Shown one piece after another: positions 15,527-16,089 of a stretch of DNA of 16,089 nt. The stretch spans positions 16,561-32,649 of the forward strand of contig HF990633.1 of the NCBI GenBank assembly GCA_000432135.1, written 5' to 3'. This DNA comes from Firmicutes bacterium CAG:124 (lineage in GTDB: Bacteria; Bacillota; Clostridia; Oscillospirales; Oscillospiraceae). The translations under genes were made by a program, and so were the position numbers. The notes beneath the pieces were generated by a model, which was not told the origin of the DNA, did not search any database, and saw nothing but the letters and a program-made list of their open reading frames with translations. The stretch's first letter is position 1. Each line of letters starts with the position of its first letter.

Positions 15527-15556
15527 ATTTTATCCGACGATGCCGCACTTTGTAAA
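15527..15556 (-). promoter_or_regulatory. Sigma-A-type promoter of the symporter gene
   Basis: On the minus strand TTTACA (15556-15551), an 18-base spacer and TAAAAT (15532-15527) each match consensus at five of six positions. Transcription would start near 15520, giving a leader of about 55 bases. Confidence 0.6.
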
Positions 15557-15619
15557 TTGACAATTCACACAAGGAAAAACGCCTGTTTTCTGGCAATATA
15601 GACAAGGTACAAAAAATGC

Positions 15620-15901
15620 TCAAAAAGTTTTGATATCTTCCTGAATCTGGATATTTTGATTCTCCCGCGCTGCGTCGCGGAAGACGCCGAGCAGCTTTTC
15701 CGCATATGGCCCGAGCGCGTCATACAGGCAGCCGGTATGCTCCAACAGGAGCGTGCACGGCGGCAGTTCCGTCAGCACGTCGTACAGCGCGTCGAGATTG
15801 CGCCCGTAAAACGCGGGCAGCGCGAACACGCGCGCAAAGCAGTCGTGCGCGGCTGCGCGGGAGGTCAGCTCCCGGCAGTCGATGCGGTATGTCAGTTCCA
15901 T
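15620..15901 (-). CDS. Barstar-like ribonuclease inhibitor
   Basis: A 93-residue cytosolic protein of the barstar family, which blocks barnase-type ribonucleases by plugging the active site. ALPAFYGRNLDALYDVLT (27-44) aligns with the barstar LPEYYGENLDALWDALT helix; Asp37 and Asp41 match Asp35 and Asp39, the main nuclease-contacting acids, and Tyr40 replaces Trp38. The C-terminal LGVFRDAARENQNIQIQ fits the end of the barstar fold. The longer frame to 16036 is rejected because it runs inside the nuclease gene; GGAGG at 15911-15915, nine bases upstream, supports the ATG at 15901. It overlaps the upstream nuclease gene by 10 bases, which fits coupled production of toxin and inhibitor. Confidence 0.9.
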   Translation of the reverse strand: MELTYRIDCRELTSRAAAHDCFARVFALPAFYGRNLDALYDVLTELPPCTLLLEHTGCLYDALGPYAEKLLGVFRDAARENQNIQIQEDIKTF

Positions 15902-16089
15902 ATGACGGTGCCTCCGTCCACGGTCAGCTCCGTAAACGACGCGTAGTGGTCGGACGTGTAAAAGTACAGTCCGTCGTTCGAGAAGATCAGGCGCTCCGCC
16001 CCGCGGGAATCCGCGCCGAGCGTGTTGATATCGCATTCGGTATAGGTTCTTCCTGTTTCCTCCGGTAGAAGCTCCTCGCGGTTGCCGAA
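15892..16089 (-). CDS. Barnase-like ribonuclease, partial (N-terminus beyond window)
   Basis: The 65 visible C-terminal residues match the catalytic half of barnase-type guanyl-specific ribonucleases. FGNREELLPE corresponds to barnase FSNREGKLPG. Catalytic Glu73, Arg83, Arg87 and His102 of barnase correspond to visible residues Glu18, Arg29, Arg33 and His48; the Arg-Arg and Arg-His spacings (4 and 15) are the same as in barnase. SDHYASFTEL matches TDHYQTFTKI. A further eight to ten residues extend beyond the usual barnase end. The frame is open to the window edge, so signal peptide and any N-terminal domain are unseen; barnase-type enzymes are normally secreted. The gene overlaps the inhibitor gene downstream. 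Confidence 0.92.
   Translation of the reverse strand, partial: FGNREELLPEETGRTYTECDINTLGADSRGAERLIFSNDGLYFYTSDHYASFTELTVDGGTVIWN

Noticed and set aside
15581..15594. Weak GCC/GGC hairpin followed by T5 on the minus strand after barstar
   Set aside because: Only three contiguous pairs with a mismatch. No convincing terminator was found for the barstar gene, so read-through into the symporter cannot be excluded.
15902..16036. N-terminal extension of the barstar frame up to 16036
   Set aside because: The extra 45 residues are Arg-rich out-of-frame translation of the nuclease gene and do not resemble barstar.

Overview
This window looks like a chromosomal segment from a GC-rich, anaerobic, gut-type Clostridia (Oscillospiraceae/Ruminococcaceae-like Firmicute). 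That placement is an inference. It rests on strong AAGGAGG-type ribosome binding sites, GC-rich third codon positions, a full V/A-type ATPase operon in the Enterococcus hirae ntp gene order, and neighbours typical of such genomes (ABC-F, YdcF, Mrp and LOG proteins). No tRNA, rRNA, CRISPR array, insertion sequence or phage gene was seen.

Layout, left to right. (1) Bases 2-3000, plus strand: the 3' part of an ABC-F ATPase gene cut by the window edge, joined by an ATGA overlap to a YdcF/DUF218 membrane protein, then a 160-residue coiled-coil protein of unknown function. (2) Bases 2997-3940: a Mrp/NBP35-type Fe-S carrier ATPase with its own promoter, ended by a hairpin that serves both strands. 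(3) Bases 3976-4712, minus strand: a LOG-family protein preceded by, and overlapping, a 54-residue cysteine-containing small protein. (4) Bases 4826-13597, plus strand: a promoter, a structured leader and nine genes, ntpF-I-K-E-C-G-A-B-D, encoding a complete V-type ATPase: peripheral stalk, membrane subunit I, c-ring, central stalk and catalytic A3B3 head. The c subunit keeps the Na+-coordinating side chains known from E. hirae, so Na+ coupling is predicted. (5) Bases 13637-13927, minus strand: the last ~96 codons of a MATE-family efflux pump whose front is missing. (6) Bases 14018-15466, minus strand: an intact Na+/solute symporter (SSS family) with its own promoter and terminator. (7) Bases 15620-16089, minus strand: a barstar-like inhibitor and, overlapping it and running off the right edge, the C-terminal part of a barnase-like ribonuclease with all four catalytic residues.

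How the parts may work together. The ATPase, if it pumps Na+, would maintain the sodium gradient that the symporter beside it uses, and MATE pumps are often Na+-driven too, so the right half reads as a sodium-energetics neighbourhood. That link is inference from family knowledge and proximity. The left half is housekeeping: ribosome-associated ATPase, envelope-associated DUF218 protein, Fe-S assembly and nucleotide metabolism. The nuclease/inhibitor pair at the right edge is the most accessory-looking element. I did not find a convincing wholly new multi-gene system; the best leads are the nuclease/inhibitor pair, the overlapping small Cys protein with LOG, and the ATPase operon leader.
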